DNA from: DASUPK01 sp963831605
GTDB lineage: Bacteria; Actinomycetota; Thermoleophilia; Solirubrobacterales; 70-9
NCBI GenBank assembly: GCA_963831605.1
Contig: CAWHQR010000005.1
Coordinates: 449,416 to 513,415 of the forward strand
DNA length: 64,000 nt
Direction: 5' to 3'
The notes under the pieces are model-generated. The model was not told where the DNA came from and ran no database searches. It saw nothing but the letters and a program-made list of their open reading frames with translations. The translations under genes and the position numbers were made by a program. Position 1 is the first letter of the stretch. The number at the start of each line of letters is the position of its first letter. Positions 15,930-25,003 of this stretch are shown piece by piece.

Positions 15930-16436
15930 CTACCAGGGCCGTGGCGGCAGAACCCCTGATTTCCGGGCGGGGACGACGGCCAGGGAAAGCCGTCCGAGCG
16001 TCAGGGCGCCGAGCATCAGCCCGAAGTCCCGCAGCGCGATGTCGTAGTACTGAGGCGGGTTCTTCGTCAGCAGATTGATCACGATCCCCGCCAGCCAGGC
16101 CGCGACGACGAAGGACCCGATGCGCGGAGCCAGCAGAACCAGGATTCCGGCCAGAATCTCCACCGCTCCCACGAAGTGCATGAAGTCCTGCCCGCTGCCG
16201 GGCGCGATGTTGTTGATCCAGCCGGCGAGATAGTCCGGCCAGTCGACGGACCAGTTGAAGAACTTGTCGAGCCCGAAGAGAATCGGCGCGACGGTGAAGG
16301 CGATGCGCAGAACCCAGAAAGCCTGATGAGCCGCTGTCGCGAGAACGCGATCGGGGGCGGCGTCGCTGCTCCCGTTGGATCTTTGCGTTTCGTCGCCGAT
16401 CCTGCTCACCGGCCTGGTAGTGGTGACGCTAGCCAT
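15930..16436 (-). CDS. DoxX-like membrane protein
   Basis: 168 residues. About 35 polar residues at the N-terminus are followed by four hydrophobic helices: FWVLRIAFTVAPILFGLDKF, FMHFVGAVEILAGILVLLAP, GSFVVAAWLAGIVINLL and DFGLMLGALTLGRLSLAVV. The GLDKFFNW and DFMHFVGAVEI blocks are typical of the DoxX/SURF4 group. Family members are linked to quinol oxidases or to redox defence, but most, including this one, have no tested function. Preceded by an AAGGAG-type site just upstream of 16436. Divergent from the sigma-factor operon. Confidence 0.8.
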   Translation of the reverse strand: MASVTTTRPVSRIGDETQRSNGSSDAAPDRVLATAAHQAFWVLRIAFTVAPILFGLDKFFNWSVDWPDYLAGWINNIAPGSGQDFMHFVGAVEILAGILVLLAPRIGSFVVAAWLAGIVINLLTKNPPQYYDIALRDFGLMLGALTLGRLSLAVVPARKSGVLPPRPW

Positions 16437-16533
16437 CTTGTGGGTCTCCTTTCGTTGTCAGCTGTCGACCGTTGAGCGTCCGGTGAAGCGCGATCCTTAC
16501 CGGGATGCACGACGCGGGTAAGAAACGAGAGCC

Positions 16534-16779
16534 ATGCGACACATACCTGGGATGGCGATGATCCGAGGATCTACAGGCGAAAGCGCGGCGGACGAGCATT
16601 TCGCCGCCTGGCGGATCGAGCGTCTGTGCGCAGCGGGGTTCGACCCTTCCCTGGCTCGCACGGTGGCCGGCGACCGCAGCTACGACCTCCACGCCCTGCT
16701 CGAGCTGATCGATCGAGGTTGTCCGCCCGAGCTCGCGGCGCGGATCCTGGCTCCAATCGACGAGACAGTGAGTCCCTGA
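16534..16779 (+). CDS. small conserved protein of unknown function, coupled to an ECF sigma gene
   Basis: 81 residues. The core is FAAWRIERLCAAGFDPSLAR then YDLHALLELIDRGCPPELAA, a pattern I recognise as recurring in actinobacterial small proteins (leucine-rich helical, ending RGCPPELAARILAPI). The ATG at 16534 is the longest start; an internal ATG at 16558 gives a slightly shorter protein and the true start is uncertain. The TGA shares its A with the ATG of the sigma gene (TGATG), so translation is coupled. No function is known. Confidence 0.65.
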   Translation: MRHIPGMAMIRGSTGESAADEHFAAWRIERLCAAGFDPSLARTVAGDRSYDLHALLELIDRGCPPELAARILAPIDETVSP

Positions 16780-17438
16780 TGCCCGTGAAGGCGACCGGAC
16801 GGCGCGACCGGGTGGATCCCGGGTCCGACAATTGGATCGAGCGCCTCTCCGGAGAACGCGCGCAACGCGATGCGGCGATCGAGGAGCTGCACGGTCTGCT
16901 TCTGCGAGCCGCAGGGTTCGAGGTGCGCCGCCGCGTTGCGGCAGTGCCGCAGCTCCGCGGCGATGAGGTGGACGACATCGCGCAGCAGAGCGCCGACGAC
17001 GCACTTGCGGCGATCCTCGGCAAGCTCGGTGACTTCCGCGGTGAGAGCCGCTTCACCACCTGGGCGTACAAGTTCGCGCTCTATGAGGCCGCCGCCCAGG
17101 TGCGCCGCCGTGCCTGGCAGGGACGCGAGCTCCCCGTCGAGGCCGAGGTCTGGACGCGGTTCACGGACCCGGGGCCGGCGCCACAGCGACAGGCGGAGAC
17201 CGCCCAGCTCCTCGCCGCGATCCGCGACGAGATCGAAATCGCCCTGAGCCCCCATCAGCGGGACGTGCTCGTCGCGCTCGCCCTAAACGAGGTGCCGATC
17301 GACGTGCTGGCCGAGCGGCTCAACACCACCCGCGGCGCGCTCTACAAGACGCTCCACGACGCGCGAAAACGCCTGCGCGCGGCGCTCAGCGACAGGGGAA
17401 TCAGCGTGGAAGGACATCTGACGGAGGAGGAGGGATGA
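16779..17438 (+). CDS. ECF RNA polymerase sigma factor
   Basis: 219 residues. Sigma region 2 is at about residues 45-110 (EVDDIAQQSADDALAAILGK, FRGESRFTTWAYKFALYEAA) and region 4 at about 145-205 (LSPHQRDVLVALALNEVPID, VLAERLNTTRGALYKTLHDA). It directs RNA polymerase to a regulon that cannot be told from here. Coupled upstream to the 81-residue protein (TGATG) and downstream to a zinc-finger protein (ATGA), the usual sigma/anti-sigma layout. Confidence 0.92.
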   Translation: MPVKATGRRDRVDPGSDNWIERLSGERAQRDAAIEELHGLLLRAAGFEVRRRVAAVPQLRGDEVDDIAQQSADDALAAILGKLGDFRGESRFTTWAYKFALYEAAAQVRRRAWQGRELPVEAEVWTRFTDPGPAPQRQAETAQLLAAIRDEIEIALSPHQRDVLVALALNEVPIDVLAERLNTTRGALYKTLHDARKRLRAALSDRGISVEGHLTEEEG

Positions 17439-17659
17439 ACGAGAACTCAGCAGAGGAACGACTGGTGAGTCGCCTGCTCGGCCCCGATGGGCCCGAGCTC
17501 AGCTGCGAGAGCTGCTTCGAGGAGCTCGACCGCTACGTCGAGCTCGAGCTTGCGGGAACGGATGCTGAGGCGGCCATCCCCGGCATGCGTGCGCATTTCG
17601 AGGGATGCTCGGCCTGCGCCGAGGACCACGAGAGCTTCTTGGCCTTTCTCGCTACTTGA
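17435..17659 (+). CDS. zinc-finger (zf-HC2 type) anti-sigma factor, soluble
   Basis: 74 residues. A CESCFEELDRYVELEL start and an HFEGCSACAEDHESF end give the ligands of an anti-sigma zinc finger (Cys, then HxxxCxxC). No membrane helix follows, so it is a cytoplasmic regulator, as in RsrA-type redox sensors. It overlaps the sigma gene by ATGA, which argues that it controls that sigma factor. Its last eight bases overlap the end of the broken acylase gene on the other strand. Confidence 0.8.
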   Translation: MNENSAEERLVSRLLGPDGPELSCESCFEELDRYVELELAGTDAEAAIPGMRAHFEGCSACAEDHESFLAFLAT

Positions 17660-20118
17660 AGGAGATGATCTGCTGGATGCCGCTGGGCCGGTTGGTGTAG
17701 CGCATGGTGAGCAGCGGCAGCGGGCTGAAGTGGATCTCCTCGGCAGTCGCGCTGGCTCGCCACGCTGCGGGATCCGGGCCCTGCTGGCTGGCGAGCTGAT
17801 TGCCGGCTGCCTGGATCGCGTTCCAGATCTCCGAGCGGCAGAGGCTCAGATGGCCCTTGCCGCAGTAGGTCAGGTTGAACTGGTCGGGCAGCCGCTTCTT
17901 GCCCTTTCCCTTGCCCTTGCGGTTGAGCAGGGCGCTGATGTCGCGGTCGAAGTACTGGTACCAGCCCGAGTACTGGCCGCCCGGCGGCGGAGCATCGAAG
18001 CGGCTTGAGAGGCTGTCCAGCTGCGGCAGCAGGGTCTGTCCCGAGGCGCGCGGCCAGCTCGTTGTCGACGATCTTCGGATAGGCGGCATCCATGATCGCC
18101 GCGCCCGGGTAGTCGATCAGCCCGTCGTTGTTCAGGTCGAGCCTGTTGCCGCCGTGCTGGCGCCACTGGTTCATCAGGTCGAGCATCTGCTGCGCGAGCG
18201 GCGACGGTGCCGTCGTGCCGCGCAGGAGCTTGTCGAGCAGCGGCAGCATCACGATCGCCCGCACGTCCTGGGTGGCGGCGGCGTTCATCGAGGAGGCGAT
18301 CGTGGCGGGGGACCAACGACCCTTCTTCTTCAGCCTCTTCAGGTTGAAGTTGAGGAGGTTGACCCGGCCGACCGACCCGTTGCGGTTCCACTCGTCGTCA
18401 GCCGCGCCGAAGCCGCGAGCCGCGCCGTTGTTCCAGTTCGTCATGAAGCCGCTCTTGTTGTCCTTGCCGTGGATGTGCGCCATGGCCGGCAGGAAGCCGC
18501 GCCACTCGTACTTGCCCGTGCCCTTCGTGGGCAGGCCCGGGTCGACGGTCGATGGCCGGTTCGGATCGCGTCCGCTCGTGTACATCGCGATGTGCTTGTT
18601 GTCGATGTAGAAGGAGTTGAAGGTCTGCGGAGTCAGCGAGGCGGCCTTGTAGAAGGTCTTCGGGTTCTTCACCTGGCCGTCGGACAGGCGACGGAAGAAG
18701 AGCTGGTCGAGGACGTCCTTCAGGTAGCTGGAGCGCTTCTGCGAGATCGCGACCGTGCGGCCGCCGACCTTGCCGTAGCCCTGGACCGGGCCGTGCACCG
18801 TGGTCAGGAAGTTGACCGGGTCGCCGTTCAGCGTTCCGGCGTTGAAGTGACCCATGTCGCGGCACTTGCCCTTGTACATGTACTTCTGGTCACTGCCGCC
18901 GCAGAGGGTCTCCGCGTACTGATCGATGATGTCGCTGCTCGCGGAGGTCAGCGTCGTCGAGAACCGGGGTGTGCGGCCGATCAGCAGGTACCCGGGGAAG
19001 GGAGCCGAGGTCGCGCCGCGCCAGTGCAGGCCCGGCGCGTGCATGTCCATCTCGAGGACGAGGCCCGGGAAGAAGTAGCTGATCTGCGGGCCGCCGACCA
19101 GGATCGGATGACCGGTGCTCGAGTGCTGGCCGGTGACCATCAGCTCGTTGCTCGCCTGGACCGGTTCCTGCGGCGGCGCGAACTTGCGAGCGATGCTCGC
19201 CGGGACGGCCGGGGTGGGCGTGAAGCTGTTGTTGTCGAGAACGACGCTGCCGGGGTGCTTGCGCGGTATGTGCCCGTACGGGAACGTTGCCCTTGATGGA
19301 GGTGACGCTGCGCGGGTTCTTGAACTGGCGCAGGTCGTTGAACGCCTGGAACCCGCGGCCCTTGCCGAGCTGCTGGTTGAGACCGCTCAGGAACTCCGAG
19401 TTGAGCGCCTCACGGCCACCGCCCTGCCCGAGGAACTGGCCCTTGAGCGCGTTCACGGCAGTAGACGTCGTTGCGCGTCCAGGGAGCGGCGGGCGAGTGG
19501 GTGGCAGCCAGGTAGGCGTTGATCCCGACCACGAAGCTGTCGATGTCGCGGAGAACCGCCTTGCCCTCCTTGCCCGCCTTCTGCAGCGCCTTGGTCTCCT
19601 CCGAGACGACCGCCTCGGTCTCGGGGCTCGGCTTGAAGCTCTGCAGGCTCGAGGTCAGCCCGATCGCGCTCAATCCCGGAGCGTCGATCACCGCGACGCG
19701 CGAGTTGTAGCGGGCCTGCTCCAGCAGCAGGCCGCGGTCCTCGGCGAGGATCCAGCCGGCCGTCTCAACGCCGCCGACATGGGTGTCCGCGTAGATGTGC
19801 GGGCACGTTGTAGCGATCGCGCATCAGGGTCACGCCGGGGAATGGAACGGCCTCCTGGGTGGCGGGCCCGTCGGTGTCGACGCTCAGCTTCTCGGACTTG
19901 TAGTCCGCGTTGATGTCGTTCGAGGTGACGTGATCGAAGAGGGGCGTCAGGGCGTTGTAGAGCGTCGCCTGCGACGCGGCCTGCGGGCCCGGCGTGCCGT
20001 ACTGGCCGGACGGCAGGATGTTCTTGGCGATGATCGTGCGGTCCTTGGCGAACGCACTCGCGCAGACCCCCATCACGAAAACCGCAACGACGCCAACGGC
20101 GATCAAGACACGTCGCAT
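17652..20118 (-). pseudogene. secreted penicillin-acylase-family protein broken by four frameshifts
   Basis: Five consecutive reading-frame segments on the minus strand join into one acylase of about 820 residues. Segment 1 from the ATG at 20118 has a signal peptide (MRRVLIAVGVVAVFVMGVCA) and reaches VTLMRDRYNVP; segment 2 holds VIDAPGLSAIGLTSSLQSFK; segment 3 NALKGQFLGQGGGREALNSE; segment 4 ASNELMVTGQHSSTGHPILV, with the likely nucleophile serine in ASNE; segment 5 GQYSGWYQYFDRDISALLNR to the end. The breaks lie near 19801, 19460, 19281 and 18050. Each is restored by removing one base. Either the gene is decayed or the sequence carries local insertion errors. The protein would hydrolyse an amide outside the cell; the substrate is unknown. 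Confidence 0.85.
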
Positions 20119-20253
20119 CTCGAGCACCTCTCCTCTCTCTTCCTCTCCAGTCGCGCTCGTCCCTCAGCGCGCGCCGGACACTAACGAACTGATTTAAAGA
20201 AACACTGCTCCTGGGCGTGGCGCAAGCCTGGGAGCAGGCAAACGATGGGCTGA

Positions 20254-20326
20254 TGGCGAGGGCCAGAATCGAACTGGCGACACCACGATTTTCAGTCGTG
20301 TGCTCTACCAACTGAGCTACCTCGCC
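20254..20326 (-). tRNA. tRNA-Phe (anticodon GAA)
   Basis: 73 bases on the minus strand fold as a full cloverleaf: acceptor GGCGAGG/CCTCGCC, D arm GCTC/GAGC with AGTTGGTA loop, anticodon stem CACGA/TCGTG around CTGAAAA, variable GTGTC, and T arm GCCAG-TTCGATT-CTGGC. The discriminator base is A. CCA is not encoded. It stands alone between the broken acylase gene and the GH15-like gene. Confidence 0.97.
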
Positions 20327-20354
20327 GGAGGGCGCACAGGCTAGCGTCCGGGAT

Positions 20355-21347
20355 GTGATCAGGAGCATCGTCGTGGTCGGTGCAGCGGTCCTCGTCGGCG
20401 CCTCCGTCTCAGGCGCGACCGAGCAGCCGCCGCCGGCGATTGAGACCGTCCTTCCGGCGCCGCATTTCGGCGTCGTTCGATCGGGGCCCTTTTCTCCGAC
20501 GAGTGTTCACCGCAGGATGCGTCCTCTCGGGCCGGGCGCGCCGCGCTGGGCCCGGCGCCTCTACCGGCGATCGATTCGCGTGTTGGTGGCACTGACCGAT
20601 CCGCGCAGCGGCGCGATGATCGCCGGTGAGCGCGATGGCTGGGACTACGTCTGGCCCAGGGATGCGGGCGCGGGTGCGCTGGCGCTCGAGGCCGCCGGCC
20701 TGCGGCCAGAGGCGCAGCGCGTCACCGGCTTCCTCGGCCGTCTCGACCTCGACGCGGCGCGGTTCTATCCCGGCGGAGATCGCGTGCCCGGACGACCCGC
20801 GGCGGGAGATGAGGAGGGTTGGTCCGGTCAGGAGGGCAAGCAGGTCTGGCGCGATCGCCAGGACTATGGAGAGAACATCACAGGCGACCTCCTCGGCAAC
20901 GCGATTGCGGCTCGTGCCCCGACGAGCGAGATCGCGCGCCGGTTCCTGTCTCCGCGTGGCCTTGTGCGCGAGCAGGGAAACGCGCAGCTCGACTCGGCGG
21001 CGGCCTGGGCAGTCGCGGTCTTTCCGCGGCCGAAGCTGTTTCCAGCCGCGCGGCAGACGTTGCTGACGATGGCCCGTGAGTCGACGCGATTCGGCATCCC
21101 GCCGATCGAGGGTTGGACGCCGGGCGAGGTCTGGACCGCCCCCACGGCCTGGTCGGCGTGGGCGCTCGTCGAGCTGGGTCAGTGGAAGGCCGCCGATCGG
21201 CTCCTGGGGGAGCTTCACCGCGCCGAGACGCCGAACGGGACGCTCCCAGAGCGGGTGGATGCAACGACCGGCGCGCCGACCTCGACGACCCCCCTCGCCT
21301 GGTCGCACGCCTTCGCGATCCTCGCGCTGCGGGCGCGCTACGGCTGA
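20355..21347 (+). CDS. secreted glycoside hydrolase family 15-like protein
   Basis: 330 residues from a GTG at 20355. MIRSIVVVGAAVLVGASVSG is a signal peptide. The rest is an (alpha/alpha)6-barrel type: GERDGWDYVWPRDAGAGALA matches the 'YxWPRDxA' entry of GH15 glucoamylase-like enzymes, followed by QDYGENITGDLLGNAIAARA and a late PLAWSHAFAILALRARYG block. GH15 barrels normally have about 380 residues, so this is a short form without the N-terminal beta domain. It may trim an alpha-glucan or trehalose-like sugar outside the cell; substrate and activity are unproven. Its last ten bases overlap the next gene on the other strand. Confidence 0.75.
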   Translation: MIRSIVVVGAAVLVGASVSGATEQPPPAIETVLPAPHFGVVRSGPFSPTSVHRRMRPLGPGAPRWARRLYRRSIRVLVALTDPRSGAMIAGERDGWDYVWPRDAGAGALALEAAGLRPEAQRVTGFLGRLDLDAARFYPGGDRVPGRPAAGDEEGWSGQEGKQVWRDRQDYGENITGDLLGNAIAARAPTSEIARRFLSPRGLVREQGNAQLDSAAAWAVAVFPRPKLFPAARQTLLTMARESTRFGIPPIEGWTPGEVWTAPTAWSAWALVELGQWKAADRLLGELHRAETPNGTLPERVDATTGAPTSTTPLAWSHAFAILALRARYG

Positions 21348-21820
21348 CCTGCTGCGGATATCGCCGCCTCGACGGCCCCTTCCGGCGACTCTGCTTCGAC
21401 GATGCCGAGGTCCGTTCCCTCCCGGCTGCGAAGCGGCCAGCTCCGGATCGCGACTACCGGCCGGCCGAGCTTCCGCGCGTAGGCGATCTCGGAGAGCGTT
21501 CCCCACTCGCCCCCGACCGCGATGACGGCGTCGCCCGAGGCGACCACCGCCAGGTTCCTGGCCTGACCGACACCGGTCGCGACGGCATGACTGACGTACG
21601 GGTTTGCGTCCTCTCGCGACAAGGTGGGGAGGACGCCGAGCACCACTCCGCCCGCGTCCGAAGCCCCCTTTGACGCGGCCTCCATGACGCCGCCGCGCCC
21701 GCCGCAGACGAGCACTGCGCCCGCCTCGGCAATCCCGCGGCCGACCGCCTCGGCGTCTCTCAGCAGGTCCGATTCGACCTTCGCGCCGCCCACGACCGAG
21801 ATCTGCAGAGGCTCGCTCAT
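21338..21820 (-). CDS. TIGR00725/LOG-family nucleotide-binding (Rossmann) protein
   Basis: 160 residues from the ATG at 21820. MSEPLQISVVGGAKVESDLL opens a Rossmann fold; VLVCGGRGGVMEAASKGASD carries the GGRGGxM motif of the LOG/lysine decarboxylase-like group, and AVIAVGGEWGTLSEIAYARK the GGxGTxxE motif. LOG enzymes free cytokinin bases from nucleotides; the TIGR00725 branch is only related and its substrate is unknown. Its ATG overlaps the helicase stop (ATGA), so it is translated together with the helicase and probably folP. Confidence 0.8.
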   Translation of the reverse strand: MSEPLQISVVGGAKVESDLLRDAEAVGRGIAEAGAVLVCGGRGGVMEAASKGASDAGGVVLGVLPTLSREDANPYVSHAVATGVGQARNLAVVASGDAVIAVGGEWGTLSEIAYARKLGRPVVAIRSWPLRSREGTDLGIVEAESPEGAVEAAISAAGQP

Positions 21821-24123
21821 GAGGCCTTCAGCTTCCCCTCGCGGAGCATCCGCCCCATCAGCTCCAGGGCGCCACCCTTGTGCAGGTGCTCGTTCAGGTT
21901 GCCGCACTTGGGGCTCTGTACGCAGGAGGGACAGCCGTCGTCGCAGGGGCACTCGCTGATCAGCCGGTCGGCGTCGCCGACCAGGCGCTCGAACTCCTCA
22001 TAGCCGCGCCGGGTGATTCCGACGCCGCCCGGGTGCCCGTCGTAGATGAAGATCGTCGGCGAGCCCGTTTGATGGTGGATGTTGGTGGAGAGGCCGCCGA
22101 TGTCCCAGCGGTCGCACATCGCGATCAGCGGCAGCACCGCGATCTGCCCGTGCTCGGAGGCGTGCAGCGCGCCGAGCAGCACCTCGCTGGGCAGCGCGGC
22201 GGCCATCCGGTCACCGATCACGTACCAGAGCGCCTGCGTGACGAAATCCTGCTCGGGCAGGTCGAGAGAGACGATGTCGATCACCTTGTTGTCGCCGAGG
22301 CGCTTGCGCTGGTAGGCGATCACCTGCTCGGACACCGAGACCGTGCCGAAGCTGAGCTCCACGCCGAGCGCTCGGCGCTGCGTCTCGATCCCCTCCACGT
22401 AGACCTCGGTCTCCTTCTTCACCTGCGTGTAGAAGTCGCCGTCGAACGGCTTCACCATCGCGCGGCGCGAGCCGATGTCCAGCTCCGCGACCTGGTAGGA
22501 GCGCCCGAGGTGGAGGTAGATCGCGCCCGGGTGAACGGTCGAGAAGGCCCGCTCGGCCTCCACGTTCCCCAGCATCTCGCCGGAGGTCGCGTCCACGACC
22601 GCAACGCTGTCCGCTGAGGCCGAGCGCAGCGCGATGCGCCCGGCCACGAAGTCGCCGGTGCGGGTCAGATAGCGCTCGCCGCGGCCGCGACGGAGCTCGC
22701 CGGCCGTGACGAGCTGCTCCGCCCGCTCGCGCCATCCCTCCCCGAAGATCTCGTCGTCCCCTTCCGAGAGCGGCGCCTCGTAGGCGGCCGCCAGCAGGTG
22801 CTGAAGCTGGATCTGCTCGGAGCTGTGATCGAGGATCGCGGCCTCGACGGGCCGCTCGAGGAACTCTTCGGGATGGCGGCAGAAGAACTGGTCGAGCGCG
22901 TCCTCGCCCGCGACGTAGACGGCGAGCCCGCGGCGGCGCCGGCCGGCGCGGCCCCACATCTGACGCAGGCTGGCGACCGTGCCGGGGAAGTTGACGCAGA
23001 TCGCCGCGTCGAGCTCCCCGACGTCGATCCCGAGCTCCAGCGCATCGGTGGCTGCGACCGCGAGCAGGTCGCCGGAGGCGAGCTTCGCCTCGATCTCGCG
23101 GCGCTGCTGCGGGGTGTAGCCCGCCCGGTAGGGCGCGATCCGCTCGGCGAGCGCGCCCTGACCCCTCCTCGTCAGCTCGTCCGAGGCGAACCTGTTGATC
23201 AGCTCGATCCCGCGGCGGCTGCGCATGAAGCAGATCGTCCGCACCCCGCGTGTGACGAGCTCCACCAGCAGGTCCGACGCCTCCGACACCGGCGAGCGCC
23301 GCGTCATCGTGTGCTGCTCGATCACCGGCGGGTTCCACATCGCGATCTCACGGCCGGCACGCGGCGCGCCGTCGTCGTCGAGCAGCTCGAAAGGCGTCCC
23401 CGTGAGCCGCTCGGCCAGCTCCCCGGGGTTGGCGATCGTGGCCGAGGCGAGGATGAAGCGCGGCTCGGCGCCGTAGATCCGCGCCACCCGCCTCAGGCGG
23501 CGCAGGACGTTCGCGACGTGGGAGCCGAAGACGCCGCGGTACGTGTGCGCCTCGTCCACCACGACCCAGCCGAGGTTGGCGAGGAAGTCGCCCCAGCGCT
23601 TGTGATGGGGGAGGACGCCGACGTTGAGCATGTCGGGGTTGGTCAGAACGAGATTCGCCCTCCGCCGGATGCCCGGCCGGTCCTCGCGTGGCGTGTCGCC
23701 GTCGTAGATCGCCTCGCGCAGCCCCGGCGGTCGCAGCTCGCCGAGCTTGCGAGCCTGATCCTGGGCCAGGGCCTTGGTCGGGTACAGGTAGAAGGCGCGG
23801 TTCAGCGGCTCCCGCGCGATTCCGTCGAGCACCGGGAGGTTGAAGGAGAGCGACTTGCCGGACGCGGTCCCGCTGGTCAGGATCAGGTTCGACCGCCGCG
23901 CGGTCTCGTAGGCCGCGGCCTGGTGGGAGTAGAGCGATTCCACGCCGGCCGCTTGCAGCGCATCGGCGAGCCCGGGATCGAGATCGGCTGGAAGCCCGGT
24001 GAGCTTGGCCATGGTCGCCGCTTCCGACGACTCCGCCACCAGCCGGCCGTCCTCGCGAGCGGGCCCGAGGGCCGGCTCCCAGGCCCCACCCGCGACGGCG
24101 GTGCTGCTAGCCAACCGGCTCAC
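21817..24123 (-). CDS. MrfA-like DEAD/DEAH-box DNA helicase with C-terminal zinc site
   Basis: 768 residues from a GTG at 24123 that overlaps the end of folP; a later ATG at 24012 would give 731. Helicase motifs are all present: LTSGTASGKSLSFNLP (I), VVVDEAHTYRG (II), LASATIANPGE (III), and QMWGRAGRRRRG (VI). The last 250 residues contain the DUF1998/MZB region ending CPCDDGCPSCVQSPKC, four or more cysteines that bind zinc. This layout is that of MrfA (YprA) of Bacillus, a 3'-5' helicase that works in repair of mitomycin-type DNA damage without UvrABC. Coupled to folP upstream and the LOG-like gene downstream. Confidence 0.85.
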   Translation of the reverse strand: MSRLASSTAVAGGAWEPALGPAREDGRLVAESSEAATMAKLTGLPADLDPGLADALQAAGVESLYSHQAAAYETARRSNLILTSGTASGKSLSFNLPVLDGIAREPLNRAFYLYPTKALAQDQARKLGELRPPGLREAIYDGDTPREDRPGIRRRANLVLTNPDMLNVGVLPHHKRWGDFLANLGWVVVDEAHTYRGVFGSHVANVLRRLRRVARIYGAEPRFILASATIANPGELAERLTGTPFELLDDDGAPRAGREIAMWNPPVIEQHTMTRRSPVSEASDLLVELVTRGVRTICFMRSRRGIELINRFASDELTRRGQGALAERIAPYRAGYTPQQRREIEAKLASGDLLAVAATDALELGIDVGELDAAICVNFPGTVASLRQMWGRAGRRRRGLAVYVAGEDALDQFFCRHPEEFLERPVEAAILDHSSEQIQLQHLLAAAYEAPLSEGDDEIFGEGWRERAEQLVTAGELRRGRGERYLTRTGDFVAGRIALRSASADSVAVVDATSGEMLGNVEAERAFSTVHPGAIYLHLGRSYQVAELDIGSRRAMVKPFDGDFYTQVKKETEVYVEGIETQRRALGVELSFGTVSVSEQVIAYQRKRLGDNKVIDIVSLDLPEQDFVTQALWYVIGDRMAAALPSEVLLGALHASEHGQIAVLPLIAMCDRWDIGGLSTNIHHQTGSPTIFIYDGHPGGVGITRRGYEEFERLVGDADRLISECPCDDGCPSCVQSPKCGNLNEHLHKGGALELMGRMLREGKLKAS

Positions 24124-24964
24124 CCGGCCGCTCGATCGCGCCGGCGACCCGCATCGCCTGCAGCGCGCTCTGGTCGTGCAGGCGGAGGATGTCGGCGCCG
24201 CGGGCGACGGCGAGCGCGGTCGCCGCGGCTGTCGCCCATTCCCGATCGGCCGCCGGCAGTCGCTGCTCCCAGGAGCCGGCCAGCAGCGCCCCGAGGAAGT
24301 CCTTGCGGGAGAGCGACACGTACAGCGGCCGCCCGAGCGGGCCGAGCTCACCGAGCCTGCGCAGGATCTGAAGGTCGTCGGCGAGGGAGAGGTCGAAGTC
24401 GAGTCCGGGGTCGAGGGCGATCTGCTCCTCAGCGACCCCTCGCTCTGCGGCGGCCTCGAGCCGGCCTTCGAACCAGCGGCGCAGATGCTCGACGGGGTCG
24501 TCGTAGTGCTGCTTCGGCCGGTCCTCGCGCGGCGGCCCCTCGATGTGCATGAGCACCAGCCCGCAGCCCGTCTCCGCGGCGACGTCGAGCATGGCGGCCT
24601 CTCCGCCGCCGATGTCGTTGATCGCCGCGGCGCCGGCAGCCAGTGCCGCGCGGGCGACCTCGGGCGAGAAGGTGTCGGCCGAGATGGGGAGCCCGGTGCG
24701 CTCAGCCAGGCCCCGGATCGCGGGCACCAGGCGGCGGGCCTCCTCCTCGGGCGGCACGGGCGGGCCGCTGCGCGCCGCGACGGCGCCGACGTCGAGCATG
24801 TCGAAGCCTGCCTCGGCCAGCGCCACGCCGTCCTCGACGGCCCGGTCCGCCGTCCCGCTGCGAGCGCCCTCGAACATCGAGTCGTCGGTGACGTTGACGA
24901 TGCCGACGCCGATGGGAGCGTCGAGCTCGAGGGCCCGGCCGGAGAGCTGCCATCGCGAAGCCAC
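24107..24964 (-). CDS. dihydropteroate synthase family protein, divergent
   Basis: 285 residues, TIM barrel. Several DHPS marks are seen: GVGIVNVTDDSMFEGARSG for the pterin-binding 'NVTPDSF' strand, AAAINDIGGGEA, LDPGLDFDLSLADD, VSLSRKDFLG and RLHDQ. But key stretches differ from working FolP: 'P' is D in NVTDDS, the flexible 'GGESTRPG' loop that holds sulfonamide contacts is DVGAVAARSGPPV, and the 'DPGFGFGK' lysine is missing. It may be a paralogue with another pterin role rather than the main folate enzyme. It overlaps the helicase start; no other folate gene is nearby. Confidence 0.75.
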   Translation of the reverse strand: MASRWQLSGRALELDAPIGVGIVNVTDDSMFEGARSGTADRAVEDGVALAEAGFDMLDVGAVAARSGPPVPPEEEARRLVPAIRGLAERTGLPISADTFSPEVARAALAAGAAAINDIGGGEAAMLDVAAETGCGLVLMHIEGPPREDRPKQHYDDPVEHLRRWFEGRLEAAAERGVAEEQIALDPGLDFDLSLADDLQILRRLGELGPLGRPLYVSLSRKDFLGALLAGSWEQRLPAADREWATAAATALAVARGADILRLHDQSALQAMRVAGAIERPGEPVG

Positions 24965-25003
24965 GAGTCAACGGTAAAGCCCGCGCTCTACGGTTAGCGC
25001 CCC

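Noticed and set aside
20254..20326. tRNA-Phe as an attachment site for an integrated element
   Set aside because: No second partial copy of the tRNA 3' end and no integrase gene were found within the window.
22798..24552. A 584-codon open frame opposite the helicase and folP
   Set aside because: It runs against two real, overlapping genes, and its composition is Arg/Pro/Ala-rich with no motifs.
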